A stretch of 64,000 nt of DNA from Streptomyces sp. A1136 (GTDB lineage: Bacteria; Actinomycetota; Actinomycetes; Streptomycetales; Streptomycetaceae): contig NZ_SSBJ01000001.1 in the NCBI RefSeq assembly GCF_004795055.1, positions 124,001 to 188,000 on the forward strand, written 5' to 3'. The notes under the pieces were generated by a model. It did not search any database. It worked only from the letters and a program-made list of their open reading frames with translations, and was not told the origin of the DNA. The position numbers and the translations under genes are program-made. This document shows, piece after piece, positions 34,374 to 42,317 of the stretch (position 1 is its first letter; each line of letters starts with the position of its first letter).

Positions 34374-34429
34374 GATTCCAGCGCGGCTCTGACCCGACAC
34401 GGTCCGGTGGACACCCGGGAGGACTGGCA

Positions 34430-35572
34430 GTGGACTTCACCTTCACCGAGGAGCAACAGGCCGCCGTCGAAGCGGCCAGGGCCGTGTTCGCGGGTGTCTC
34501 GCCCGACGGCGTTCCGAGCCCGGCGCTCACCCCGGGAGCTGTGGCCGACGACTTCGACCGGCCGCTGTGGGCCCGGCTCGCCGCGTCCGACCTGCTGAGC
34601 CTGGTCCTCGCGGAGGAGCACGGTGGGGCCGGGCTCGACGCGATCGCACTCTGCCTCGTCCTGCGCGAGGCGGCGAAGGTGCTGGCCCGGGTACCGCTGC
34701 TGGAGCACTGTGCCACCGCCATGGCGGTCCAGGCCCACGGCGGTCGGGAACTGGCCGCCGACCTGCTTCCCGGAGCCGGCAGCGGGACCCTCGTGTTGAC
34801 GGCCGCCGCGCACGGCCGCACCGGCCACGATCCGGCCGAGCTCGCCGTCACCGCCCGCCGGGACGGCTCGCATTGGATCCTGACCGGGGTGCAGACCGCG
34901 GTCCCCTGGGCGCAGAGCGCCGACTGGATCGCCGTACCCGCCCACACCGGGGAGGGAGCGGCGGTCCTCGCGCTGGTTCCCCGGGTCACAGAGGGCCTGA
35001 CCCTCGCGGACCAGTATTCGACCAGTGGGGAGCGGCTCGCCCACCTCACCCTGGACGGGGTGGGGGTGCCCGGCACGCACGTCATCGAGGACCCCGAGGC
35101 ATGGGACCGGCTCCACCGGTTGCTGGCGACGGGCACGTGCGCCCTCGCGCTCGGTCTCGGCGAGGCCGTGCTGGGCATGACCAGCCAGTACACCGGGAAA
35201 CGCGAGCAGTTCGGCTTCCCCATCGCCACGTTCCAGGCCGTCGCCGTACAGGCCGCGGACCGATACATCGACCTGCGGGCCATGGAGGTCACCCTCTGGC
35301 AGGCGGCCTGGAGGTTGGAGAGCGCGGCGGCGGGCGCGGGGGGCCCGCTGCCGCCGGCCGGCGATGTCGCCGTGGCCAAGATCTGGGCGGCCGAGGGCGT
35401 ACGCCGCGTCGTTCAGACCGCCCAGCACCTGCACGGCGGCTTCGGCGCCGACACCGACTACCCCCTGCACCGCTATCACGCCTGGGCCAAGCAACTGGAA
35501 CTCCAGTTGGGACCGGCCGCCGCGCACGAGGAGGCACTCGGCGACCTGCTGGCCGCCCACTCCCTCGGCTGA
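34430..35572 (+). CDS. Acyl-CoA dehydrogenase family protein
   Basis: This 380-residue flavoenzyme begins (GTG) with MDFTFTEEQQAAVEAARAVF. It shows LLSLVLAEEHGGAGLDAIAL, a central FAD region, LGLGEAVLGMTSQYTGKREQ with FGFPIATFQAVAVQAAD, and the C-terminal HLHGGFGADTDYPLHRYH segment of acyl-CoA dehydrogenases. The central beta domain (about 110-200) matches the usual family poorly, so substrate is uncertain. It follows paaE by 148 bp with its own palindromic upstream element. Confidence 0.88.
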   Translation: MDFTFTEEQQAAVEAARAVFAGVSPDGVPSPALTPGAVADDFDRPLWARLAASDLLSLVLAEEHGGAGLDAIALCLVLREAAKVLARVPLLEHCATAMAVQAHGGRELAADLLPGAGSGTLVLTAAAHGRTGHDPAELAVTARRDGSHWILTGVQTAVPWAQSADWIAVPAHTGEGAAVLALVPRVTEGLTLADQYSTSGERLAHLTLDGVGVPGTHVIEDPEAWDRLHRLLATGTCALALGLGEAVLGMTSQYTGKREQFGFPIATFQAVAVQAADRYIDLRAMEVTLWQAAWRLESAAAGAGGPLPPAGDVAVAKIWAAEGVRRVVQTAQHLHGGFGADTDYPLHRYHAWAKQLELQLGPAAAHEEALGDLLAAHSLG

Positions 35573-35573
35573 C

Positions 35574-35613
35574 CCGTGGGTCGGACGGGTACCGGTACCG
35601 GTCCGACCCACGG
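35574..35613. terminator. Bidirectional terminator
   Basis: CCGTGGGTCGGAC (35574-35586) pairs perfectly with GTCCGACCCACGG (35601-35613). The loop contains GGTACCGGTACC, itself a palindrome. It sits between convergent acyl-CoA dehydrogenase and rhodanese genes. Confidence 0.75.
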
Positions 35614-35622
35614 CACCGAGGC

Positions 35623-35967
35623 CTAGAGGACGAAGGGCGGGTTGCCGCTCTCGCTGACCATCGGGCGCCGGGCGCCGTCCCAGGCCTGCATGCCGCCGTC
35701 GATGTTCACGGCGTCGATGCCCTGACGGACGAGGTACTGGGTGACCTGCGCGGAACGCCCGCCCACCCGGCACATCACATGGACCCGGCCGCCGTCCTCG
35801 ATGGCTTCGGTGAGCTCGCCGAAGCGGGCCACGAAGTCACTCATCGGGATGTGCAGCGCGCCCTCGACATGCCCGGCCGCCCATTCGTCGTCCTCGCGGA
35901 CGTCCAGGACAAAGCCTTCGGAGGGCACCTCGGCGGCACCCACCGAGGGAAGCGGTCCGAAGTTCAT
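35623..35967 (-). CDS. Single-domain rhodanese-like sulfurtransferase
   Basis: This 114-residue protein is one rhodanese domain: FVLDVREDDEWAAGHVEGAL, active-site Cys at about 66 in HVMCRVGGRS, and the C-terminal GGMQAWDGARRPM. The six-residue loop after Cys starts with Arg, as in single-domain sulfurtransferases. It can carry a persulfide for thiosulfate or protein sulfur transfer. No pathway partner is evident nearby. Confidence 0.9.
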   Translation of the reverse strand: MNFGPLPSVGAAEVPSEGFVLDVREDDEWAAGHVEGALHIPMSDFVARFGELTEAIEDGGRVHVMCRVGGRSAQVTQYLVRQGIDAVNIDGGMQAWDGARRPMVSESGNPPFVL

Positions 35968-36110
35968 ACGTCGCCTTCTCTCGTCACAGATCTCTGGTCA
36001 CAGACCTGAAAGCCAACCTATACCGGCCCGGGTCCCGGGAAATCCGAGGCACCCACCGGCCCTCATCCGCGCCCGCCCCGTCCACGCCGGGCGCCCCGAG
36101 CCGGGCGATC

Positions 36111-36164
36111 GACGCCGGACGCCCACGCCGGACGTCCAGCGCCGGACGTCCAGCGCCGGACGCC
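36111..36164. repeat. 14-bp imperfect tandem repeats (GCCGGACGTCCAGC)
   Basis: About four units related to GCCGGACGTCCAGC follow one another in the intergenic region downstream of the J-domain-like gene. GGACGTCC is itself palindromic. No gene is visible. Confidence 0.6.
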
Positions 36165-36185
36165 CCGGGCCTCAGGCCCCGCGCC

Positions 36186-37019
36186 TCACTGCTCGGCGGT
36201 CAGACCCGCCAGCTCCGCCTCACGCTGGGAGACGTCGGCCAGCAGCTGCTCGGCGATCTCGTCCAGCAGCCGGTCCGGGTCCTCCGGGGCCATCCGCAGC
36301 ATCGACCCGATCGCCCCCTCCTCCAGCTCGCGCGCCAATGCCGCCAGGAGCTCCTTGCGCCGCGCGAGCCACTCCAGCCGCGCGTACAGCTCCTCGCTCT
36401 CGCTCGGCCGCGCCGCCTCCGGCGCGGGACCCGCCGCCCATTCCTCGGCCAGCTCACGGAGCACGGCTTCCTCGCCCCGTCCATACGCGGCGTTCACCCG
36501 CGCGATGAACGCGTCCCGCCGTACCCGCTCGGCCTCGTCCTGGGCGAGATCCGGATGCGCCTTGCGGACCAGCTCGCGGTAGAGCCGACGCACCTCTTCC
36601 GTCGGACGCACCCGCTCCGGCGGGCGCACCGTGCGGTCGGTGAGCATCGCGGAGGCGTCGTCGGAGATCCCGTCCGAGCCCATCCAGTCGTGGAACAGCT
36701 CGTCGACCCCGGGCATCGGCATCACCAGGGACCGCGCGTCGCGGGCCCGCCGCAGGTCCTCGGGATCACCACTACGCGCGGCCTTCGCCTCCGCGATCAG
36801 CGCGTCCAGCTCGTCGAGCCGCGAATACATCGGGCCCAGCTTCTGGTGGTGCAGTCGGGAGAAGTTCTCCACCTCCACCCGGAAGGTCTCCACCGCGATC
36901 TCGAACTCGATCAGCGCCTGCTCGGCGGCCCGCACCGCCCGGTCGAGCCGGGCCTCGGGCCGCTCGTCGCCGGAGTCGGCGGGCTCTGGGGGGACTGTCT
37001 GCTCCGTGTGCTCGCTCAC
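36186..37019 (-). CDS. J-domain-like protein with coiled-coil flanks
   Basis: This 277-residue hydrophilic protein has a central segment VRRLYRELVRKAHPDLAQDE followed by FIARVNAAYGRGEEAVLREL, which has the HPD tripeptide and helix spacing of a DnaJ J domain (about residues 140-190). The flanks are charged helices likely to form coiled coils (EQALIEFEIAVETFRVEVEN and ARLEWLARRKELLAALAREL). No Gly/Phe or zinc-finger region is present, so it is a class C-like J protein that may direct DnaK to a specific client. A pair of parS sites lies just upstream. Confidence 0.75.
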   Translation of the reverse strand: MSEHTEQTVPPEPADSGDERPEARLDRAVRAAEQALIEFEIAVETFRVEVENFSRLHHQKLGPMYSRLDELDALIAEAKAARSGDPEDLRRARDARSLVMPMPGVDELFHDWMGSDGISDDASAMLTDRTVRPPERVRPTEEVRRLYRELVRKAHPDLAQDEAERVRRDAFIARVNAAYGRGEEAVLRELAEEWAAGPAPEAARPSESEELYARLEWLARRKELLAALARELEEGAIGSMLRMAPEDPDRLLDEIAEQLLADVSQREAELAGLTAEQ

Positions 37020-37060
37020 CCGGCCAGCCTACGGCCCGTCCGCCCCGGTGGGAGTTTCGT

Positions 37061-37074
37061 GTTTCACGTGAAAC
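37061..37074. other. parS: parS site, first of a tandem pair
   Basis: Perfect GTTTCACGTGAAAC, preceded by a further GTTTC partial repeat. It lies in the 126-bp gap between the J-domain-like gene and the DUF2252 gene. Confidence 0.95.
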
Positions 37075-37085
37075 ATCCACCGGGG

Positions 37086-37099
37086 GTTTCACGTGAAAC
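37086..37099. other. parS: parS site, second of a tandem pair
   Basis: Perfect GTTTCACGTGAAAC, its start 25 bp after the start of the preceding copy. The flanking words AAACATCCA are shared with the first copy, so the pair looks like a local duplication. Confidence 0.95.
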
Positions 37100-37145
37100 A
37101 TCCAGCGGGGCCCGGCCCGTCCCCCCGCCCGGAGGGGCCGGCCGC

Positions 37146-38582
37146 TCAGACGCCGAACTCGGCCGCGACCCGGCCCGACCGGACCGCCGCCACCAAATAG
37201 GCATGGTCGGCCTCGCTCCGGTCCGCGTAGGCCACCGCGAAGGTCGCCATCGCCTCGTCCAACTCCTCGTTCTTGCCGCAGTACCCCGCGAGCACCCGCG
37301 GATCGGCACTGTGCGCGTGTGCCCGGGCCAGCAGGGCGCCCGTCATCCGTCCGTAGTCGTCGATCTGCTCGGGCGCGAGCGCCGCCGGGTCCACGCTTCC
37401 CTTGCGGTTGCGGAACTGGCGGACCTGGTACGGCCGCCCCTCCACGGTGGTCCAACCCAGCAGGATGTCCGAGACCACCTGCATCCGCTGCTGCCCGGCA
37501 ACCACCCGGCGCCCCTCGTGCTCCTCCTCCGGCGCGTGGAAGCCCAACGCGGGCAGGTGCGGCAGCAGCACGGAGGGCCGCGCCTCCTTCACCTGGAGCA
37601 CCAGCGGCTCCCCGCGGTGGTCCAGCAGCAGCACGACGTACGAGCGGGTGCCCACGCTGCCGGTGCCGACCACGCGGAACGCCACGTCGTGGATGGCATA
37701 ACGAGCCAGCAGCGGCAGCCGGTCGCCCTGCAAGGTGTTCAGGTACGGGCCGAGCGAGGCCGCCACGGCGGTCGCTTCGTCGTCGCCGACCCGACGCAGG
37801 ACCGGGAGCGCGTCCACGAAGCGCCGGAACCCGTCGGGACCGGCCTCCGTCGACTTGGCCGCGAACCGGGCCGAGGTGTTGTTGCGGGCCTTCTCCGAGA
37901 CCCGTTCCAGCGTGCCCAGCAGGTCCCGGGCATCGGTGTGCGAGACCAGTTCCTCGTCCGCGATGGCGTTCCACGCGTCGAGCGCCGGCAGCTTCGCCAA
38001 CAGCCGCATGGTCCGCCGGTAGGCACCCACCGCGTCCAAGGCGGCCGCCCGGCAGGTGTCCTCGTCGGCCCCGGCCACACGGCCGGCCAAGACCAGCGAG
38101 GTCGCCAGCCGCTTCACGTCCCACTCCCACGGACCGAACACCGTCTCGTCGAAGTCGTTCAGGTCGATGACGAGCCGGCCGCGCGCGTCCCCGTAGAGGC
38201 CGAAGTTGGCCGCGTGGGCGTCACCGCAGATCTGTGCGCCGACGCCGGTCACCGGACCGCCGGACAGGTCGTGGGCCATCAGGCCGGCCGCGCCCCGCAG
38301 GAACGCGAAGGGGTTCGCGGCCATCCGACCCACGCGGATCGGGGTGAGTTCCGCGACCCGCCCCACATTGGACTCCTCGACCGCGCGTACGGCGTCCGGC
38401 CGTCCGGCGGGGGCCTCGAACCGCGCGTGGGCCGAGCGCGGCACGCGTGCCCGCAGCGCCTTGCCCGTCTCCTTGGCCGAGCCCGCCACCACCCGCGGCG
38501 CGAACCCGGCGACGCGCGGTATCCGCCCGGCTCCCGTCGCCGGTTCCGCTTCCACTGCCCGCTCCGCCGGTACCGCCACCAT
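37146..38582 (-). CDS. DUF2252 family protein
   Basis: This protein of about 478 residues shows the DUF2252 signature: KALRARVPRSAHARFEAPAG, RMAANPFAFLRGAAGLMAHD, the QICGDAHAANFGLYGDARGR element and VIDLNDFDETVFGPWEWDVK. The GDxHxxNFG and DFDE elements resemble a phosphotransferase/kinase-like fold, but no biochemical role is established. The ATG at 38582 has GGGGGCGG upstream; in-frame starts at 38627 and 38630 would add about 16 residues. Stands alone between parS sites and a two-component system. Confidence 0.85.
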   Translation of the reverse strand: MVAVPAERAVEAEPATGAGRIPRVAGFAPRVVAGSAKETGKALRARVPRSAHARFEAPAGRPDAVRAVEESNVGRVAELTPIRVGRMAANPFAFLRGAAGLMAHDLSGGPVTGVGAQICGDAHAANFGLYGDARGRLVIDLNDFDETVFGPWEWDVKRLATSLVLAGRVAGADEDTCRAAALDAVGAYRRTMRLLAKLPALDAWNAIADEELVSHTDARDLLGTLERVSEKARNNTSARFAAKSTEAGPDGFRRFVDALPVLRRVGDDEATAVAASLGPYLNTLQGDRLPLLARYAIHDVAFRVVGTGSVGTRSYVVLLLDHRGEPLVLQVKEARPSVLLPHLPALGFHAPEEEHEGRRVVAGQQRMQVVSDILLGWTTVEGRPYQVRQFRNRKGSVDPAALAPEQIDDYGRMTGALLARAHAHSADPRVLAGYCGKNEELDEAMATFAVAYADRSEADHAYLVAAVRSGRVAAEFGV

Positions 38583-38649
38583 GCGTGCCGCCCCCCACCC
38601 GTAACCGCCGTACTTACCGGCCAACATCAATGATTCGGGCTGACCGTAT

Positions 38650-39297
38650 CTACAGCCCGGCGTCCCTGGCCAGCAGGGCGGCCTGGACCCGGTTCTCGCA
38701 GTCCAGCTTGGCCAGGATGCGGCTCACGTAGGTCTTCACCGTCGCCTCGCTCATGTGCAGCCGTCGGCCGGCGTCCGCGTTGGACAGTCCCTCGCCCAAC
38801 AGGGCCAACACCCCGCGTTCGCGTTCACCCAGCTCCGCGATCCGGCGCCGGGCCTCCTCGGCCCGTCCGGCCGCCCGCCCCGAGACCAACTGGTCGACCA
38901 CGTGCCGGGCCGCTCCGGGCGAGAGGTACGCGTCCCCGGCCGCGGCCGCCCGTACGGCGCCGATCAGCTCACCCGGTGCCGAGTCCTTGAGCAGGAACCC
39001 CGCACCGCCCCGGCTCAGGGCCCGCAGGACGTTCTCCTTCTCACCGAAGGTGGTGAGGATCAGCGCCCGCACGTCGGGAGCCGCGCGGCCCAGCTCGCCG
39101 AGGGCCGTCAGCCCGTCCGTCACGGGCATCTGGATGTCCAACAGCAGCACGTCCGGGACGTGCGCGCGGGCCAGCTCCACGGCCTCCCGGCCGTTCGCCG
39201 CCTCCGCGACGACCTCGATGTCCGGCGCCGAGGTGAGGATCATCCTGATCCCGGCCCGGATCAACGGCTCATCGTCGGCGATCACCACTCTGATCAC
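38650..39297 (-). CDS. NarL/LuxR-family response regulator
   Basis: This 215-residue regulator has a receiver domain (DDE at 8-10, phospho-Asp at about 54 in VLLLDIQMPVTDG, LLKDSAPGE) and a LuxR HTH (LGERERGVLALLGEGLSNAD, then ATVKTYVSRILAKLDCENRV). The GTG start lies 20 bp after the kinase stop, so kinase and regulator are one operon and almost surely a cognate pair. A perfect palindrome upstream of the operon (41777-41788) may be its binding site. Confidence 0.93.
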   Translation of the reverse strand: MIRVVIADDEPLIRAGIRMILTSAPDIEVVAEAANGREAVELARAHVPDVLLLDIQMPVTDGLTALGELGRAAPDVRALILTTFGEKENVLRALSRGGAGFLLKDSAPGELIGAVRAAAAGDAYLSPGAARHVVDQLVSGRAAGRAEEARRRIAELGERERGVLALLGEGLSNADAGRRLHMSEATVKTYVSRILAKLDCENRVQAALLARDAGL

Positions 39298-39317
39298 TCT
39301 TGGCGGCACCCGCGCTC

Positions 39318-40997
39318 CTACTGTTCGACCTCGTACGCCTGCTTGTCGACGAGCTTGCCGTCCTTGAAGCAGAACCGGAAAGCGGTATCGGTGGTCAACT
39401 GCGAATCCTCCTCGGACAGCAGCACCAGGCAGTGGCTGCCCTCCGGACGCGCCGGTCCCTTCCCCTCCATGCCCGAGGTCATGAAGTTCTCCCCGTCCGG
39501 CAACCGGTCCCGGACCGCCCGCTCCGGCTCGCCCACCCGGACCGCGTCGAAGTCGGCACGGCTGATCATCGCGTCCATCGCCGAACTCACCACCAGCGCC
39601 ACCCCGGCCCCGACGGCGATCACCAGCAAGACCACCGCCGCGAAGGCGATGCCACACCCGAGGGCGACACCCCCGGTACGACTGCGGCCGCGCACTTCCA
39701 GCTCGCGGTCCACCGCCGCCCAGTCCATCGGCGGCGCGTCCTTCGACGCGGCCGGCCGCGCCCGCTGGCCGAAGTCGTCGGCCGGCTCCTCGGCCCCCGC
39801 CGGCTCCGCCCCGTACGGCAGCACCCCGGCCACCCGGAAGCCCCCGCCGTCGGCCGCGCCCGCGTAGACCATCCCGCCGACCAGCCGGGCCCGCTCCCGC
39901 AGCCCCGTCAGCCCCTGTCCGCCCGACACCACCTCGGCGTCGCCCGGTGCGGCCGCCGGGCCGTTGGCGATCTCCACCACCAGCGAGTCGTCCTCGTACC
40001 GCAGCTCCACCGTGATCCGCGCGCCCGGCGCGTGCTTGTAGGCGTTCGTCAGCGCCTCCTGCACGATCCGGTAGGCCGCGTGGTCGCAGGCCGCCGCCAA
40101 CGGCCGCGGCTGCCCCGAGGTGGTCAGCCGTACGTCGGTACCGGCGCCCCGGGCCGCCTCCACGATCCCGGCGATGCCCGCCACCCCGCGCGCCGCGGGC
40201 TGCGCCGCCTCCTCGACCGGGGCGGGCGCCTCGACCCCGTCCCGGAGGATGCCGACGACCTCGCGCAGCTCGTGCATCGCCGCGACCGACGCCTGTCGCA
40301 GCACCCCCACCGCCTCGCGCTGGTGGTCGGTGAGTTTCGGATCCACTTCGAGCGCGCCCGTGTGCACCGAGATCAAAGCCAGTTGGTGACCCAGGCTGTC
40401 GTGCATGTCCTGGGCGATGCGCTGGCGTTCCCGCAGCCGCGCCTGCCCGGCGACCATCGCCCTTTCCCGCAGGAGTTGGCCGTTGCGTTCCTGGAGGGCG
40501 CGCAGCAGGGTGCGGCGCTGGGACCAGTAGCGGCTGGCCAGGCCGGGCATCACCGTGGTCGCCAGGAACATCAGCGCCGAGAAGACGATCACCAGCAACG
40601 GCCGCATGTAGCTCTGTTGCACCACGCTGAGGCCGACCTCGGCGACGAAGGCAACCGCGAAGGCGCCCAGCGCCCGACCCACCCCGACGATCCGCCGCCC
40701 CGCCGACCAGCCCAGCAGGCTCGTCACCAACAGAGTCCCCGGCAGGAACGGGGACACGGCCGCCGCCACGACCAGGGTGGCCACCGGCAGGCGTCGTCGC
40801 AGCAGCACCAGCAGCGCCACGGCGGCCGCGCTGGTCAGCATCCGCCGCAGGGAGCCGTGGTCGAGTTCCTCGACCCCGAGGCCGAGCACGACGAGCACCC
40901 CCACGAGTGCCAGGTCCACCGCCAGGGCGCGCCGGGTCCACCGCTCGGGTCCCCTCAACCAGTCCCAGCCCGCCCGCGTTCTCGCCGTCACATCCAC
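39318..40997 (-). CDS. Sensor histidine kinase with an extra C-terminal membrane helix and tail
   Basis: Read from the GTG at 40997, this is 559 residues. Several N-terminal helices are followed by a HisKA_3 dimerisation domain (RERQRIAQDMHDSLGHQLAL, His at about 199) and an ATPase domain (YRIVQEALTNAYKHAPGA, then GQGLTGLRERARLVGG). Unusually, the protein continues past the ATPase domain with another transmembrane helix (about 441-474) and a tail of about 85 residues with two cysteines. The tail begins DFDAVRVGEPERAVRDRLPD and looks like a small folded domain of BamE/SmpA style. The reading frame is also open upstream, so the protein may be 792 residues. Confidence 0.8.
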   Translation of the reverse strand: MDVTARTRAGWDWLRGPERWTRRALAVDLALVGVLVVLGLGVEELDHGSLRRMLTSAAAVALLVLLRRRLPVATLVVAAAVSPFLPGTLLVTSLLGWSAGRRIVGVGRALGAFAVAFVAEVGLSVVQQSYMRPLLVIVFSALMFLATTVMPGLASRYWSQRRTLLRALQERNGQLLRERAMVAGQARLRERQRIAQDMHDSLGHQLALISVHTGALEVDPKLTDHQREAVGVLRQASVAAMHELREVVGILRDGVEAPAPVEEAAQPAARGVAGIAGIVEAARGAGTDVRLTTSGQPRPLAAACDHAAYRIVQEALTNAYKHAPGARITVELRYEDDSLVVEIANGPAAAPGDAEVVSGGQGLTGLRERARLVGGMVYAGAADGGGFRVAGVLPYGAEPAGAEEPADDFGQRARPAASKDAPPMDWAAVDRELEVRGRSRTGGVALGCGIAFAAVVLLVIAVGAGVALVVSSAMDAMISRADFDAVRVGEPERAVRDRLPDGENFMTSGMEGKGPARPEGSHCLVLLSEEDSQLTTDTAFRFCFKDGKLVDKQAYEVEQ

Positions 40998-41696
40998 GCG
41001 CCCGACCCTAGACACCCGTGCCCTCCGGTGACTGTCCTCTTTCGTCGCGCACCGCACGACGAAAGTCGGGGGTGCCCGGACCGGCCCGCCGCCCGCCGCC
41101 TCCCGGATCAGACGCGCGGCCTCCGCCGGCCGGTCGGCGCTGAACCGGACCCGCCGGGCCAAGACGGGCGCACCCCGCCGCACGCGCACCTCCACCGGCG
41201 CCGCCAGGACGAGGAGGACGGTGGTGGCGCTGCCGACGGAGCACGCCACGGCCTCGGCGTCGTCGGGCGACCGCCGCAGTCCGTGTCCGACCGTGAGCCC
41301 GTGTTCCGCCCGCACGCTCATCACGTGCGACATCGGGAGGGTCAGCTCCCGAAAGGGCCCGGTCCGCAGCCGCAACACCCGCCCGTCCAGAAGGTGTGGA
41401 GTACGGGCCGTCATCGCGCACACGCCGGCGCAGAGCACGAGCGCGCACCCGACCCACAGCAGGTGGAACACCCGCAGGGTCGCCGGTACCACCGCGTCGA
41501 CGACGGCTTCGACGACGAGGTCCGCCGCGGTGACCGCCCAGATCGCCAGGCGGGCGTCCGCGGAATGGGAGATCGCCCGACCCCCCTCGGGCACCGACAC
41601 CGGCTCGCGCCGCAGCCAACCCGCCAGATCCCTCAGCAGGCTCGCCGCCCACTTCACGGCCGATCTTCCCGCTGTCCCCCCGCAGTCCGCGCTCAT
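40998..41696 (-). CDS. PH-like membrane protein segment, in frame with the histidine kinase
   Basis: These 233 codons start at an ATG (MSADCGGTAG) and run without a stop into the kinase. They encode two hydrophobic helices (about 48-90) followed by a beta-rich region (LLDGRVLRLRTGPFREL, VRFSADRPAEAARLIREAAG) like bacterial PH-type domains. The composition is protein-like, not a shadow. Either it is a separate gene whose stop has been lost (a TAG lies one frame over at 41008-41010), or a true fusion places this domain at the kinase N terminus. A one-base sequencing or natural frameshift would decide this. Confidence 0.5.
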
Positions 41697-41776
41697 GCGT
41701 CCAGCCTGCCCGGGGCGCCGCCGGGGCCGGGGGTACGGATGTCACCGACTCACGTGGAAAACCCACGGCCCCTCCA

Positions 41777-41788
41777 TGACGTACGTCA
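41777..41788. promoter_or_regulatory. TGACGTACGTCA perfect palindrome, candidate NarL-type operator
   Basis: This 12-bp perfect palindrome lies about 80 bp upstream of the leftward two-component operon. Autoregulation by the NarL-type response regulator is a reasonable guess from position and symmetry. Confidence 0.45.
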
Positions 41789-41866
41789 CCGGCGCCCCGC
41801 GCCTGACGCGTCCTCAACGAAACGTCGCGCGCACACCCCCGCGGCCACAACACACGCGGGGACAAG

Positions 41867-41906
41867 CGAAACGGCCGCCATCGCTTTCGCGATGACGACC
41901 GTTTCG
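41867..41906 (-). terminator. Terminator downstream of tRNA-Leu
   Basis: CGAAACGGCCGCCATCGC (41867-41884) pairs with GCGATGACGACCGTTTCG (41889-41906) with few mismatches. It lies 36 bp past the 3' end of the leftward tRNA-Leu gene. Confidence 0.6.
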
Positions 41907-41942
41907 TCGTTCCCAAGAACACCGTTTCATCGGCGTCCTCAG

Positions 41943-42025
41943 TGGGCGAGGGGGGATTTGAACCCCCACGTCCCGAAGGACACTGGCACCTGAAGCCAGC
42001 GCGTCTGCCGTTCCGCCACTCGCCC
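41943..42025 (-). tRNA. tRNA-Leu (anticodon CAG)
   Basis: The complement folds as a class II tRNA: acceptor GGGCGAG/CTCGCCC, D-arm TGGCGGAACGGCAGACGCG, anticodon stem CTGGC/GCCAG with loop TTCAGGT giving CAG. A variable arm TGTCCTTCGGGACG and T-loop GGTTCAAATCC complete it. The CCA end is not encoded. Confidence 0.95.
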
Positions 42026-42303
42026 GAGCAGCTCCCCAGTGGCTCTTCCCTTTCGGGCCGTTCCCCTGGCGACGTCGAAACATTAGCACGTCGGACGGGG
42101 TGGAATCACATCGCTTTCCCACCGCCCGCCACGACCGCCACGACGGTCCCCTCCCGCACTCCGCTCCCGGTGCGGGACACTGTCCATGAAGCGCCCCTAC
42201 GATCCTTGTGAGGACCAACACTCCTGGGCAAGGGAGTGGAGGGGAACCACCCGAATCCGCCACGCGTGGATACGATCAGTAAGCAGTACAGGGCGACAAC
42301 GAC

Positions 42304-42311
42304 GGAGGAGG
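42304..42311 (+). promoter_or_regulatory. Strong ribosome-binding site fixing the fhaA start
   Basis: GGAGGAGG ends 6 nt before the ATG at 42318. It rules out longer readings of this gene that start upstream. Confidence 0.8.
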
Positions 42312-42317
42312 TGCCCC

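Noticed and set aside
41748..41762. CACGTGGAAAAC considered as a degenerate parS
   Set aside because: Only about 11 of 14 bases match and the palindrome is broken, unlike the single-mismatch site at 9503.
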